Below are positions 1-11,755 of a stretch of 64,000 nt of DNA, piece after piece (positions within the stretch are counted from its first letter, which is position 1; each line of letters begins with the position of its first letter). The translations under genes and the position numbers were made by a program. The notes under the pieces are model-generated. The model ran no database searches and was not told where the DNA came from. It saw nothing but the letters and a program-made list of their open reading frames with translations. The stretch lies in the NCBI GenBank assembly GCA_963920525.1, contig OY986437.1, positions 54,607,830-54,671,829 on the forward strand, given 5' to 3'. The DNA comes from Dichetophora obliterata (lineage: Eukaryota; Arthropoda; Insecta; Diptera; Sciomyzidae).

Positions 1-956
1 TTATAACAAAAATTGCATTGACATGTACTTGACCTTGAAACTCGAATTTCTCTAAAATTGGCCGAAGAATTAAAAAATTGTTAACGCTTTTAAATTCAGT
101 GTCCTCGTATTATGCTGAAATGTTATGTCCCAAGCTTGTTTGATTTTTGGACATTCACAGTGTTATTAGTCACAGATTTCTATTTTTCAGAAAGCACTAA
201 TAAATCTACTTAAAGACCATTTAAGTAGATAATTTTATGCTCTACACTTTGGCCTCACCAACTTTTAACGTTAAACTTAACTTGACTTTAACGTAAGAAA
301 ATGAAAATGGTGACCTTTGATCTTGAATTACTTTTTTTTTGTCGAAATGGGATTGATGGGGACTTTTCACATTTTAATTTTAATGGTGAAGCCAACGTCC
401 GTACCAATTTTAAGCTCTACGCAAATTTGAGCAAACTGAACATTACTATATACTATGTACTATATAATCAGTGCTATTTGTAATGAGTAGAAAGGGCTTT
501 TAAACTGCATATAGGCAAAGCGCATACAAATTTTACTGTTGTGTTAGATTTAGAACCTCACACAAATTTTCAAAAAATTTCAAAGGAAACACAGGTTGTG
601 GCGACACTTTTTCGGGCTGACGCCATTTGTTCTGTCTTTTTGATAATTAATTCGATCGTTTGTCTGTCTATATATTTTTTTAGGGATTGTTTTTATTTTT
701 ATTAATTCTTTCAACCTTAATATTCATTTCATCCTCAGTTGATATTAAATCGATTTAAAATTTTGTAAAAAAATAAAATTGCTGAATAAATACTTTACAT
801 TCTCCTGATAAGAATAAATTAATTGCAATACAAATAAAATAAAAGCTGATTATCATTACTTTGAAATCGCTGCTAGCTGATAGTATAAAAAAAATAAACA
901 ACAAGGAACTTAGATAGCGAAAAATTTTAACAGATTAAATTTGAAAAAAAGCAAAC

Positions 957-1279
957 CTTCCAAACTTATTTGCAGCACCAGCACCGCCCAGCGATCCAAT
1001 GGCACCACCAACCAAAAATATAGAAACAATTGATGCCCACAATATATCAATACTCGCAGGACTTAAATGAGCATCATAACGATCGATTAGGGTTGCATTG
1101 CACCAAGCCTTGACAATCTAATTGAAAGAAAATTGCTATTAGTTAGATTTAAAATTTTTTTATATACAGCTTACCGTTGCAGGTGAATTAATAACGCCTA
1201 TGCAATATCCGACAGGCACCGCTGAGCCCAGAGTTGATGCATAACCGACCAGTGTCAGAAGTTTGCCCCATTTTGGTGC
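957..1279 (-). CDS. GLUT/SLC2-type sugar transporter, two internal exons (5' part of gene)
   Basis: Two minus-strand exons with canonical splice sites. Exon 1279-1175 (35 codons, acceptor ttttatag, donor gtaagc) reads APKWGKLLTLVGYAST... and ends GVINSPAT. Exon 1117-957 (53 codons plus 2 nt, acceptor aattag, donor gtttgc) starts IVKAWCNATL and ends GGAGAANKFGR. Both join in phase 0. The order GYCIGVINSP, then an N-linked-glycosylation-like NAT, then LWASIVSIFLVGGAIGS and NKFGR matches transmembrane helices 1 and 2 and the cytoplasmic GR loop of major-facilitator glucose transporters (family knowledge). The role would be facilitated hexose transport across the plasma membrane. The remaining exons lie left of the window. 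In Drosophila the sut sugar-transporter genes lie near slv, so an orthologue of one of them is likely, but I cannot say which. Confidence 0.85.
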
Positions 1280-1621
1280 CTATAAAAACAAATGTGTTAG
1301 CTAGTTTTAATAATATTATAATTTATTAAGAATTTAAAAAGGCACAAAGACTGAGAATATATTAAAAAACAACACTTCCGGTTTATGATACCAATTATTA
1401 ATGTACTATCGACCTCTAATTACATTCAATTTATTGAATATGCCGTCTTAATATATTTTTAATTTATTTTTTCTTAAGGTCAACGTATTTGATGACATAT
1501 GTTTATGTAAATAAATCACGCAGATTTATTGCTGCAGATTAAAACTGCGTGTTATCGAGAATAATTTTAGTCAAGTAGAAACACTTTAACCATTAATTTA
1601 TCAATCTATTATACAGTAAAC

Positions 1622-2798
1622 CAGTGGCGTAGATATGGGGAGGGTCCGCGGGTCTGGACCCCTCCCAGAGCCATGGGAACATTACCAAATATCTCACGTT
1701 ATTGTGAATTAGTTCTGATATTAAGATTAGAACGAATCCATATGTATATATAATGCCAAAAAATCTTCTTTTTCTCGAGAAAGTTAGCAAAATTTGATTC
1801 AGTTCAGTGTTAAGTTTTCCTTAATCGATCGACAATTACTCGAGATATAGCGACATGTTTAATTTGCATAAATTTTTTATTGCCCATCATTTTTTACCTA
1901 CCTACACGGAGAAAACTGTTTGCTTAATTTGTATTGTGGTTACACAAAACTTGAGCTTGAATCTCAGCCACTTCAAGATTATGCTAGATTTCAGCAAAAA
2001 AAAACCAAAATTTACTATTCCATTTTATAATAACTAAGCAAATTTTTGATTAAACTCAAGCAAAATTTTTCTAAGTTATTATAAACTGTAAAAGCAAATT
2101 TCTACTTAATTCAAGCAAATATTTTCTAATTTATTATAAATTGGAATAGCAAATTTTTATTAGTTTTTGCTGAAATCTAGCATAATTTTGAAGTGAATTA
2201 ATTAACATTAAATTTAATTTAAAAATTATCACCACCTGGAGATTTAAACCTCGGCCGCGTAAGTGTAAGTGCTTATCCATTCGACCATCGCTGTTATTAA
2301 CCAATCGTCGCCTTATTTTCTTCATTAAGATGAAACATGTGCTCGTGTGTTTAGAAGAAATTTGCTTGAATTTAGTAAAAATGTACTATTTGAGTTTATA
2401 ATAACTCAGCAAATATTTGCATGAGTTAAGAAAAATTTGCTAAATTAGCTTATAATAACTTAGCAAATATTTGCTTGAATTTAGTAGAAATTTTCTTTTG
2501 CAGTTTATAATAACTTAGCAAACTTTTGCTTGAATTAAATCAAAATGTTGCTTTTTCCCAAATACATGAGTCATTACAATTTAGCAATATTTTTCTAAAA
2601 TCACACCATGATTGAGCAAAGTTTTGCTTATTTGCTTGATTCAAGCAAAATAATTATCTCCGTGTACTGTTTTTCGACGTTTCAGCAAAGTAAGGCTGTG
2701 AAACATGACATTCGGCTTCACAAAACAGTCATGTAATCAGGTATGCAAAAGTATCTTTTACAGATCCCACCCACAACCAAAAGCTATCTACGCCACTG
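1622..2798. mobile_element. hAT-like non-autonomous element with exact 8-bp target duplication
   Basis: The ends are inverted: CAGTGGCGTAGATA at 1622 and its complement TATCTACGCCACTG ending at 2798. Both sides are flanked by the same 8 bp, CAGTAAAC (1614-1621 and 2799-2806). An 8-bp duplication with CAGTG tips is typical of the hAT superfamily. No transposase is visible, so it was mobilised in trans. It sits in the sugar-transporter intron (if the exon at 6970 is correct) and hosts a second element at 1905-2664. Confidence 0.82.
1905..2664. mobile_element. Nested foldback element, TA-flanked, with AGCAAATTTTTGCTT-like internal repeats
   Basis: CACGGAGA at 1905 and TCTCCGTG ending at 2664 are inverted, each bordered by TA (1903-1904, 2665-2666), the Tc1/mariner-type target. 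The interior is built from repeated motifs of the type taataacttagcaaatttttgctt in both orientations. It also contains a tRNA-like stretch (about 2236-2300, minus strand) with an A-box-like TGGTCGAATGG and a B-box-like GGTTTAAATCTCC. It lies entirely inside the hAT-like element, so it inserted later. Confidence 0.6.
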
Positions 2799-3064
2799 CA
2801 GTAAACCATTATGAAAAAATTGATATGATTTAAAATCAATTATTTATTTAAGTCTTATGCAGTTTTTTAAGAAAATATTAAACATTGTGGTTCTATGAGA
2901 GGACAGCAAGTTATTACTTAAGATTAAAATTGTAGATCATCAAAAAAGTGTACACACAACTTCAACTCGATGACAAAATATTGCTGAAATGACTTCCTAC
3001 CGTAATTTTTTATACAGTTCATTCATAAAACAAAAATATCCAACATAAATGAAAATTCAAACAC

Positions 3065-4335
3065 TATTTGAAGCACACAACACACAATTTCATTTTCATT
3101 TCATAGAGTTGGCATGCTGTCGACCATGCTGGCGACCATAAAAAAAAAAGTGATTGAATTAATTTTTCTCTTCATGACTGCCAGATTTTTCAAACACGAA
3201 CAAGTGGTGTTTGAAAAATTGTCTTCATTTTCATCTACACGAAGGCCTGAATTCTCCAACAAGAACAATTTGAAGGAAACACAAGATCGAGACGAAGTCA
3301 CAACCCAGTAGAAAAGTGGATCATCCTATGAGCGATCCGGGAATGCTCCCTGAGGAGCAGTGGAGTGCTTCTTATTGATCCAAGCCAGGTGTATTTTGTG
3401 TTCTCTTTTAACATTGCATGTCCTAGGAAGGGTAGCGCTCCCCTTAACATCCCAAAGGAGCTCAAAAGAAGAGATCAATAAATGATCCACAAATGGATCA
3501 GCAAAGGAACATTTAAAATATTTTTTTTTTAAGATCAAATAACCAACATGCGCCTTATACAAACAAGGTTTGGTATTTGACGTGAAAGGAAAGGGATAGA
3601 TTAGTTAGAGGAATTGATTGAAACCATACGCGAATTATTGATTAGGCAAAACAAACGTGAAAGATAATGATTTTAATTGCTTCTAACTTAACTAGTGTGT
3701 GTTATTCCTTAACCCCCGGGCAAGCATTTCTCACTCTTATAGTTGGTGTTCCTGTCATTTAATTCCACATTTTCTACAATTTAGTTGTGGATTTTTAGTT
3801 TTTAATAATTCTTAAATGTATTAAATTGTTAAATTCTTAATTGTATGAAAGAACAAAGAAAGCGAAAAGAAGCATGCCCGAGCCCGAACCAGGGACCTCT
3901 GGGTTATTAGTCTAGCGCACTCTCCACTAGACTACAAAGGTCGATTTTTCACAGAAAATAATGATCGAGTTTCTTACAAAGCACATGCCTCACTTTAAGT
4001 TATTTTTTTCATTGATTGCTCGCCTATTGATCTTATAAAACAGTAAAGGAGCACAAAGGCACAAGTGCTCACTTTTTGATCCAATAAAACAGCAAAAGAG
4101 CGTTCTCTTGTTGCTCCTCACGGGAGCGATCGTATATTTTTTTACTGGGAACGAATCGTTGAGATCGATCTTTGTTTGTGTACGTGATGCACAAGCAAAT
4201 GATATCGTATTATTCGATACATCGAAGTTTTTGTGATGCATCGAAATGAAAACATCGATAAGCATAGAGCATCCCCGCCAACTCGGTTACACACTAAAAT
4301 AAAATGAAAATAAAATAAAATTGTGTGTTCCCTGC
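3065..4335. repeat. Repeat with inverted ends and an internal tRNA-like segment
   Basis: The left end (3065-3115, gaagcacacaacacacaattt..., then gagttggcatgc) is the inverted complement of the right end (4275-4335, ccaactcggttacacac... to aattgtgtgtt). A further copy of the right end is at 51600-51690, together with about 80 bp upstream that also match 4140-4225. At 3873-3942 (minus) a tRNA-like segment has TAGTCTAGTGG (A box) and GGTTCGGGCTC (B box), but its anticodon stem has mismatches. This is probably a tRNA-derived repeat and not a working tRNA gene. Confidence 0.45.
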
Positions 4336-4399
4336 AAACATTTGGAAGACGACTGGAAGAGAAGTTACTTTGGCGAAGCATTTGCGATTTGCCCAAGTA

Positions 4400-4700
4400 T
4401 TTTTTGGAAGAGTGTTCGCTTTTCGATCTCCCAAGCGATGAATGCGCAATAAAAAAAAAATTTCAAAATCTTCCTGCCCTCATTCCGGCAATCGTTGGAA
4501 GATGGATGGCTTTTCGATCGCCCAAGCGATGAATGCGCGATCCAATAAAAATCTTCAAAATCTTCCTTCGCTCATTTCTGCGATCGTTGGAAGATGGATA
4601 GCTTTTCGATCGCCCAAGCAATCACGGCGCGCTTCAAGAAAAATCTCAAAAAATATTCTTTCGCTCATTCCGGCGTTCGTTGGAAGATGGCATTTTTAAA
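4400..4700. repeat. Tandem repeat, ~91-bp unit (cgatcgcccaagcgatg family)
   Basis: The phrase cttttcgatc recurs at 4419, 4510 and 4602, giving periods of 91 and 92. Each is followed by cccaagcgatg (third copy: cccaagcaatc) and preceded by cgttggaagatgg. A further unit half begins near 4675. The same family recurs at 56310-56510 in the large lig intron, including the leader ctgcaaacatttggaagacg. Confidence 0.75.
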
Positions 4701-4879
4701 AATTTTAAAAATCACTCGTTGGAATATGAAGCAGGCTATTATATACTTCTCCCTTAAAATAATCATTCAAAAATTTTAATAAATAATTTTTTGTATTGAA
4801 TTGCCGTATGGAAACTGAAAATATTTATATCAACACGGTTTTCGGTGGTCGGTTTTGTTGAAGCAACGTTCAACAAAGA

Positions 4880-5140
4880 CGCTTCGCAAGAAACAGCTGA
4901 GGAACCCTAAAAGCGATTTGTTTGCCACTCTTGTCGGCAAAACGCTTAAGACTTATTTTGCCGATTCGTGTATGACTCTTCTTGCGAATCGATAAGGACT
5001 TCTCTTGGCGATTCGTTTGAGACTCTTCCCAGCAAATCGCTTAAGACCCCTCTCGGCGATTCGAACAGCGACTCTTCCCAACGAATCGCTTACGAACCCT
5101 TTAGGCGATTCGTTCGCGAATCTTCCCGGTGAACCGCATT
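4880..5140. repeat. Degenerate short tandem repeat around gcgattcg / cgaatcgct
   Basis: A chain of alternating gcgattcg and cgaatcgct words separated by gactcttccc-like spacers. It follows directly after the 91-bp array and shares its cgat-rich vocabulary, so it may be a diverged part of the same satellite. The open frames over it are by-products of the repeat. Confidence 0.55.
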
Positions 5141-5309
5141 TATGGCCTCAGCTGCGTACAGTCGGCGTTTCCCGGATGACTCCCAAATAAGCTCGCCGGC
5201 GATCATTTTCCAAGCGATTCGATAGCGGCTGAGGCGATTGTAACTGTAGGGTTCTGTCTTAATTCGACTTAAGCTCTTATTGCTTAGCGACAGATTTGAG
5301 AATAGTTTC

Positions 5310-5480
5310 AAAAGTACGTAAACGAATTCTAGCTAGTCAGGCATGAATCAAGCACAAAAACAACTGATTACCTATCATATGCACACAGTGCCAATTTAAA
5401 TTTTTCAATTTGTTTTTGAAGTAAGCAAATAAAATAATTGTGATTACTTAAAGCATTAATATTACTTTTGATAGTATTGT
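5310..5480 (+). repeat. Dispersed repeat, second copy at 10207-10375
   Basis: About 170 bp starting aaaagtacgtaaacgaattctagctag and running through caagcacaaaaacaactgattacctatca to aaagcattaatattac is closely matched at 10207-10375 in the same orientation. In both places a second agaaaaagtacggaa-like block follows. No inverted ends or coding content are seen; class unknown. Confidence 0.6.
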
Positions 5481-5972
5481 TAGAACTTTAGCTAGAAAAT
5501 TAGCTGGAAAAAGTACGGAAACGCGTTATAGTAACTTGCATGTTGCTACAATCGAGTACGGAAACAGACTTATTATATACCAGCCTAACTACAAAAGGGA
5601 AACAACTAAACATTTTTAAATTTTTGATGAGAAGCTTATTTTCAAAAGATAAATTAGATGTTTACATTAATTTGACAGTGGATGCAGATCGTCACTACAA
5701 ATAGTTTTGTATGTAACGATTTCATATAAGTATTACTTTACTCAAATAAAATCAAATCAATCATTTAAATAATTTGATTAAAACTTTGTTTAACTCACAA
5801 AAACCTTATGCCTCAAATCGTTCTAAAAAGTTAATTTTGTGCATTTCAGTGAATTTATGCAAGCTATCTTAATTTTAAAAATATCGTATTTTTATAATCT
5901 TCAACTGAACTAAAACCTTCACAAGAAATTTCCGTACACTTCAAAAGAATTACACTTTCAAGATGATTCTTA

Positions 5973-6112
5973 CTGCATTATTCTGTATCACGAACAAGCA
6001 CACCAACGATGAGAAAGACACGAGAAGCAATATTTTCTTCCATACAAAATTGTATTGCTTCTCGTGTCTTTCTCATCGTTGGTGTGCATGTTCGTGATAC
6101 AGAATAATGCAG
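5973..6112. mobile_element. 140-bp hairpin MITE with TTA target duplication (CTGCA family, copy 1)
   Basis: Nearly the whole element folds back: arms of about 64 bp begin CTGCATTATTCTGTATCACG and close over a short AT-rich loop, with only a few mismatches. TTA flanks both sides (5970-5972 and 6113-6115). The tip CTGCA, the length and internal words such as gaaagacacgagaagcaat place it with the copies at 13082-13221 and 25442-25580. It is non-coding. Confidence 0.8.
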
Positions 6113-6191
6113 TTAAATTCTGCTGTTAAAATAGCTAATATTTTTGTATGTCAAACAAGAACTTTTGCAAGTTTCTTACCCAATTATCCTT

Positions 6192-6326
6192 GGCCCATTA
6201 TCATAGTCAAAATAAAGTAGACTTTAAATTTAGTGCAAGCTTTTGACAGCATATTATATTGAAAAACTGTAAAAAATGCTTATACTAAATTTAAAATCGG
6301 CTTTATTTTGACTATGATAATGGGCC
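6192..6326. mobile_element. 135-bp inverted-repeat element (GGCCCATTATCATAG ends)
   Basis: GGCCCATTATCATAGTCAAA at 6192 is repeated inverted at the right end (to 6326); the similarity extends about 48 bp into each arm. No clean target duplication is visible (ctt on the left, ttg on the right). The GGCCC tip resembles the TWA-flanked elements elsewhere in the window. Confidence 0.65.
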
Positions 6327-6969
6327 TTGTCTTTACTTTTCTTATCTGTAATGTTACTGGCAAGAGAAGAACTAGTTACATAAAGGGTCATATTATTCAC
6401 TTTTGGATATCTGTAACGAGTAGATTTTTTATGGATATCTCCATCTTATGCCCGTATAGTACTTTATAGCCCTAAAATTAAACATTACTAATTTCACTCA
6501 CACGACCTTTTCTTATACCGTAGGTTTAACAAGTTGAAGTAAATCCTAGCGTGCAACAAGTGCAACAGCTGCTACAGCAACGTTACTATATCTTGAAATA
6601 AATTAATCTAAAGTAGAACTAAGACTACTTGAACCATTCTCATGGTGCTTACAACATGAAACAAAGGAAGTATAAACATGACTAATTGAAGGTTTAACTA
6701 ATACTTCAAATTATAAATATATAATATATATAATATAAAATAAAAATAATAAAGAAAATACAATTTGGTGTTTCTTTTCCACGGCCAAAGCCCAAAAACA
6801 GCAACAATTAATATATAATTTCTTTTTTTTAAATTAAAACTAACTTTACATCAGATAAAAATTTAAAAAACTGGCCATTTATAGCACTGTTAATTATTAT
6901 GTAGCGTAGCACTTCATTCAATATAGAAATAGACTTTTTTGATAAAATTAATTTAATAGCTCTATGCAC

Positions 6970-7083
6970 CTGGTCACTACTTTCGTGTCTTTGACTTCGG
7001 GCACCGCCGTCTGCGCTGGTAACTTCAACTTTTTTTAATTGTGGATAAAGTTGTCGCGTTTCGCCTAGTCTTTGTTTTTCCAT
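6970..7083 (-). CDS. Candidate first coding exon of the sugar transporter
   Basis: An ATG at 7083 opens 38 codons beginning MEKQRLGETRQLYPQL, rich in charged residues as expected for a cytoplasmic N-terminus. It ends at CAG followed by GTGCAT, a usable but weak donor. It ends in phase 0, as the exon at 1279 requires. The implied intron is about 5.7 kb and is filled with transposable elements. The join is inferred from phase and composition only. The open frame runs past the donor to 6829, so this could be a chance ORF. Confidence 0.42.
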
Positions 7084-7548
7084 ATTACAGCGACTTTACT
7101 TGCTTTAGTTATTGTTTTTGCGTTTATTTCTTGACTACGAAATAATCAGATCTTTTGTTTGGTTTTTATGTGATTAATTCTTGAGTTATTTCTATTTATA
7201 CTGCACTATTTATAAAATAACTTCTAGCTATATTATAGGATGAATTTTGATTGTGTAACATTAATTGCACTTTCTTTAATATGTAAAAAAATTTTTATTT
7301 TTAAAATTGTTCGAATTCGTAACTTTTTCCCAACTAAAATGTGCCTACTGCAAGCACGACAATATTTTTCCAGCCTGAAAAGCCTACTGTTAAAGTGGAA
7401 CGCACTTTCATACATTTCGTTTTTAAGAATTCTGATAAGCGCATTTTTTGACGTTTGCTGTTTTCATTTACGTAAACAAAGATTAGTATGCGGACCAGGG
7501 ATGATGTTAAAAACAATACCTGCGTTATTACTAGACAAGGTAGTGTTA

Positions 7549-8468
7549 AGGCCCATTTCCAATGACGCGTGAGATGCGTTTCGTTCAACGCTGCGGAAGC
7601 TGCGGAAAAAAATCAATTTCCAATGGAGCGTGTGCGTGAACATATGATTGCCGATCTTCTGCTTAGCGAAGCATAATTTTAATGTGTAAAAGTTTTACAA
7701 GTTTATTCAAAATAAAACGCACTGATGCTTTGTGTTTTGTATGACTGCATACTGAACACAAAGCATCAGTGTGTTTTATTTTGAATTCGTGCTAAGTTTA
7801 AATACAAAAACTGCGCAGCTCTGTTGATGTTCTTAAAAATAGTATAATTTCGCAGTTTTGGCTAATAATCTTTGAACCAAATCAAAATACTGATGCTTTG
7901 TAAAAATACATTTTGGAACTCGCTCATATAGTTAGGCACTCTGGCATGTCGCTGCAGATATATCGTGAGTGTGGAGCGCGTCTTAAATGCCTGTGACCAT
8001 TTGCACCACCGACTGTTCTAAAATGCAGTTTGGACTCTTCGCCCATATAGTCAGGCACTCCGGCATGCAGCTGCAGATATGTTGCGAGTGTGGAGCACGT
8101 CTTAAATGCCAGTGACCATTTGCACCACCGACTGTTCTAAAATACAGTTTTGGACTCCTCGCCCATATAGTCAGGCACTCCGCCATGCCGCTGCAGATGT
8201 GTCGTGAGTGTGGAGCACGTCTTAAATGCCTGTAATAAATTTTTTAGTTTTTTTCAAATTCTATTAACCTTTTTCAATTTTTCCTTTGTAAAACTGAACA
8301 GCTGTTTCGCTGTCAAAGCTTCACGCGCATGAAATATTAAATTTTTTGAATATTTTATGCTGCGTGCAAACGCATGCTGTTCATTGAAACCAGTAAGGTA
8401 TGTCTTCATGTATTGAATATTTGCGTCAATTTACGAAACGCATCTCACGCGTTATTGGAAATGGGCCT
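7549..8468. mobile_element. 920-bp MITE with TTA target duplication and internal 119-bp repeats
   Basis: The ends AGGCCCATTTCCAAT and ATTGGAAATGGGCCT are perfect inverted repeats, and the similarity continues through the gcgtgagatgcgtttcg segment. TTA lies on both sides (7546-7548, 8469-8471). Tip sequence and TWA target suggest PIF/Harbinger. Inside are a hairpin at about 7703-7787 (gcactgatgctttgtg inverted) and direct repeats with a period of 119-120 bp: a partial unit from 7906, then 7985-8103 and 8104-8223. No transposase. Confidence 0.82.
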
Positions 8469-8471
8469 TTA

Positions 8472-8769
8472 CAGTCCAATCTAAATTGATGCGCCTTGCG
8501 TTGCGTTTAAAAGCACCAAGCAAATGTTCTATGAGCGCTATCGAAACTGAACGCTGCATGAACTTCAACAATCATTATTTTTGTTCTTGTTTTTCTTTTC
8601 GTTCACTTTGTTGCAGCCAACTTCACTACCGAACGCATTGTCAAAATTGGAAATTCGAATCGAGTTGCGCTAGTGCGTTACGTATTTCGGTAGACTTCAT
8701 ACAAAATGTATGAGCATGAACCAATTTTGACAAATAAATGACGCTGACGCAACAATTCAGGATGGACTG
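8472..8769. mobile_element. 298-bp MITE abutting the previous one, sharing its TTA
   Basis: The left end CAGTCCAATCTAAATTG matches the inverted right end (CAGTCCATCCTGAATTG read on the minus strand). TTA occurs at 8469-8471 and 8770-8772. The left TTA is also the right target duplication of the element at 7549-8468, so one element inserted into the target site of the other. The inner ORF is not recognisable. Confidence 0.7.
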
Positions 8770-9154
8770 TTAGGGCTGAATGTGCTCTCTTTCTCCGTGA
8801 CCATAACTGTCAATTTCAACCATTTTGCTATTCTTGCCCATGGTATAATTATTTGACAAGGTAGTAGTGACAGTTTTTTGGCGATCAGGAGTTGTCAAAA
8901 ACAGCTACAGGAGTAGTAGTTTGTTACTGTTGACTAGCTATGTTTAAGTTGTTGCTTATTTTTTAATTTTTCTTTAAATTTATTTTCGAAGTTTATTGCA
9001 ATGTTTTTAGTTTGCTGCGGTTGACTAGCTATGTTTAAGTCGTTTCTTATTATAAGCTTTTATTTAACTTGCTCTGTTCGTATGTAATTATGTATGCATG
9101 TCCTTAAAACTTGCAAGCCATTTTTCTATAAATTGTTGTTATCCGATTAAGCTA

Positions 9155-9610
9155 AAATTTAACATACATATGTAAGTCCGGGGACAATGCAATATTATAA
9201 TAAAATTTTTGCCACACCCCCATTACCGCCTACAAATCAATAAAAATGCTATATCTCCAAAACTACGGGGGTGATTCAGCTAAAATTTTGGCAAGTAATT
9301 TTCTTCAAGTAGAGGATGCTTCAGGAAAAAAATGGTGCCACACCAATTTTATCGCCCACAAATAAATAAAAATCCTATATCTTCAAAACCACGGAGCTGA
9401 TTATAACTTGCTTCGTTCGTATATATGTATATTTGTACGTATGTCCGTCAAAATTTGCAAAACATTTTACGCAATTTTGCAAACTTTTTGGTTGAAATTT
9501 AACATACATATTTAAGTCCGGTGACAATGCAATATTATAATAAAAATTTTGCCACACCCCCTTTTACCACCCACAAATTAATAAAAATGCTATATCTCCA
9601 TAAGTTTTAA
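9155..9610 (+). repeat. Direct repeat, ~340-bp period, ccacaccccc-containing
   Basis: Two copies of taacatacatat.taagtccgg.gacaatgcaatattataataaaa, followed by gccacaccccc and aataaaaatgctatatctcca, begin near 9162 and 9502. The CA-rich motif is the complement of the ggggtgtggc word in the array at 25911-26640, which suggests a related family. Confidence 0.6.
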
Positions 9611-11755
9611 AAATAAAAGATGTTAATAATAAACCTTTAAATCTAAAAACTAAAAATAAATAAAAAGTTAAAAAAAAACAATTTAAAAGTAAACTTTTAT
9701 TTAAAAAAGGAAAAAATTAATTTAAGTGACATTTGTCATATATGTATATAGTAGCTATATTCTTGGTGCAGAAGAACCCCTCTCTTGGTTACTCATCATC
9801 ATAATATAAGCGTACGTAAATTGGTAAGTTCTAAGGACTTTTATAAATTTAAGAATTTTTCAAATGCATTTATATTTAAAAGCTTGAGTTACCGATGTCC
9901 GCGATCCGTTATACAGTTTTTCTACACATTATCGGTGGCGTTGAATCTTATAGTAAGCTTACCTGTATATAAGCTGCGATCCATTATACAGGTTTACTAC
10001 ACAATATAAGTGCCTTAAGCTTTTAAAAATAAATGTATTTGAAAAATTACAGGCTATTATAGTCAGGCCTTAATAAATGCATCACTAATGCATGTGAACT
10101 ATGTTACAAAATATGTATCAAAGCAAGCATGTTAGGTGTGTTTCCATACACATTGTAGAGTAAAAGTCGAGCAAAGTTTAAGCTGAAAGTAAAATTAAAT
10201 TTGAGAATAATGTCAAAAGTACGGAAACAACTTCTAGCTAGTTTTAAGCACAAAAACAGCTGATTACCTATCAGGCGTTAGCAGTAATAATTTAAATTTG
10301 TCAATATGTTTTTTAAGTAAGCAAATTAAGTTGCTGATATCATTTGAAGCATTAATATTACTCTTAATAATATTATTTATTTAATATGTTATATAACATT
10401 TAATATGTTATTTAACTGTTTATAAATTTATTTTTTATTGTCGAGCTTGTGAGAATGATTTTCTGCTTGTTTTTTCTCTCTTTTTATTTAGAAAAAGTAC
10501 GGAACCACGTTCTAGCACGTCCTAACAAATAAAAATACTGCAAATAGCAAGTTTTCCCATATAAACGATGTCATGTAAATTTCCCATATAAACGATCTGG
10601 CATGTCATGACAGCTAGATTTCATTTGACAATTAAGATTTCATTTGATAAATTTAAGAATGAGCACATCATGAAGGAGCAATTGCGTTGTTGCATGTTTT
10701 TTTGCCACTTTCGGAGCTCTTAAAATTGTTTCGCAAAAAATTGCTCCTCAATGCTGCTTTGAGTGTTTTTATTTTCATATTTCCTTTGTTTTGCATTTTT
10801 AAATTTTTATTATTGTTATTGTTTTTTTTAATATTTAATTAGTTGTCATTGCCAATAGTAAATGTGAAAAATTTGACATAAGCTGAATAGTGCTGGATAC
10901 TCACATAACTTTTAATGGATACCACATTGCATTTTATGAGATTTTGTTGAAATCACAAGATTTTAAAATCTTTAACTTGTATAGAAAACTCTGCTGATTT
11001 CAATATGGATTTTATGAAATCTCACAAAATCTCAAGATTTTGAGCAGATGGCAACATAGTAAAACGAAACTTATTTCAATAAAACAATAAATTATTATAA
11101 ACTATTTGCCAGAGTTACTTATTATTATTTTCTTCTGTTCCTTCTTTTGCCGCGATGTGCTCAGGTTGAAAACTTTTGTCAACTGACAAAATCGTCCTAC
11201 ACAATTTGACGAGTGTTCATATTGGTCAAATCTTTCGACAAATAAGCAAAAAAAATTAAAATATTTTGATTTTCATCAAATGATATTACAAACGATTTGA
11301 TGAGTGCTCCGACTCTATTTTTTTCTTGTCTTCGCCGAAGGAATCAACCAGTTCCGGAATGAAACTTATCCCTTTCCTTTTTTTAAACCCTTGCCTACTT
11401 CACTGAAGTCAAGCTGAAATGGTTTTCGGAAGTTTTTCGATAAATAATTATTGGTATCGCCCTGTGAAAAGCAGGCGACATCTATACGTCAGCTTTTAAG
11501 CAATCAGAAAGCTAAATGTCAAAAGCGATAAACAAAAATTTTTTGTTGACGTCGCCGAGCCTCTGATTCTATCAGTACACGTTGATTAAAATAAAAACTA
11601 TTCCTAAGTGCTTTATTTTAATGTTATATGAATAAGAATGGACTGAAAAGTGTTGACAATAAATACATGCACGGATACAAATTTCAAAGAAGCTTATGAT
11701 CTAGTTACTAGATTTAATTTGAAATAAAATTAAGGTATTAAATCAAGTACTTAAA
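9611..11755. other. Intergenic stretch upstream of slv, no gene recognised
   Basis: AT-rich sequence with only short unsupported frames. It holds the second copy of the dispersed repeat (10207-10375). Nearby (10870-11050) are short segments with the words tttatgagatttt and ctcacaaaatctcaagatttt, partly self-complementary. The promoter of the SWEET gene should lie in the last few hundred bases, but no motif is clear enough to call. Confidence 0.5.

Noticed and set aside
3873..3942. Possible tRNA gene (Ile-like loop)
   Set aside because: A and B boxes are present but the anticodon stem has mismatches; treated as a tRNA-derived repeat.
6192..6326. Inclusion in the TWA-duplication group
   Set aside because: The tips fit, but the flanking bases (ctt and ttg) are not a 3-bp duplication, so it is listed separately.
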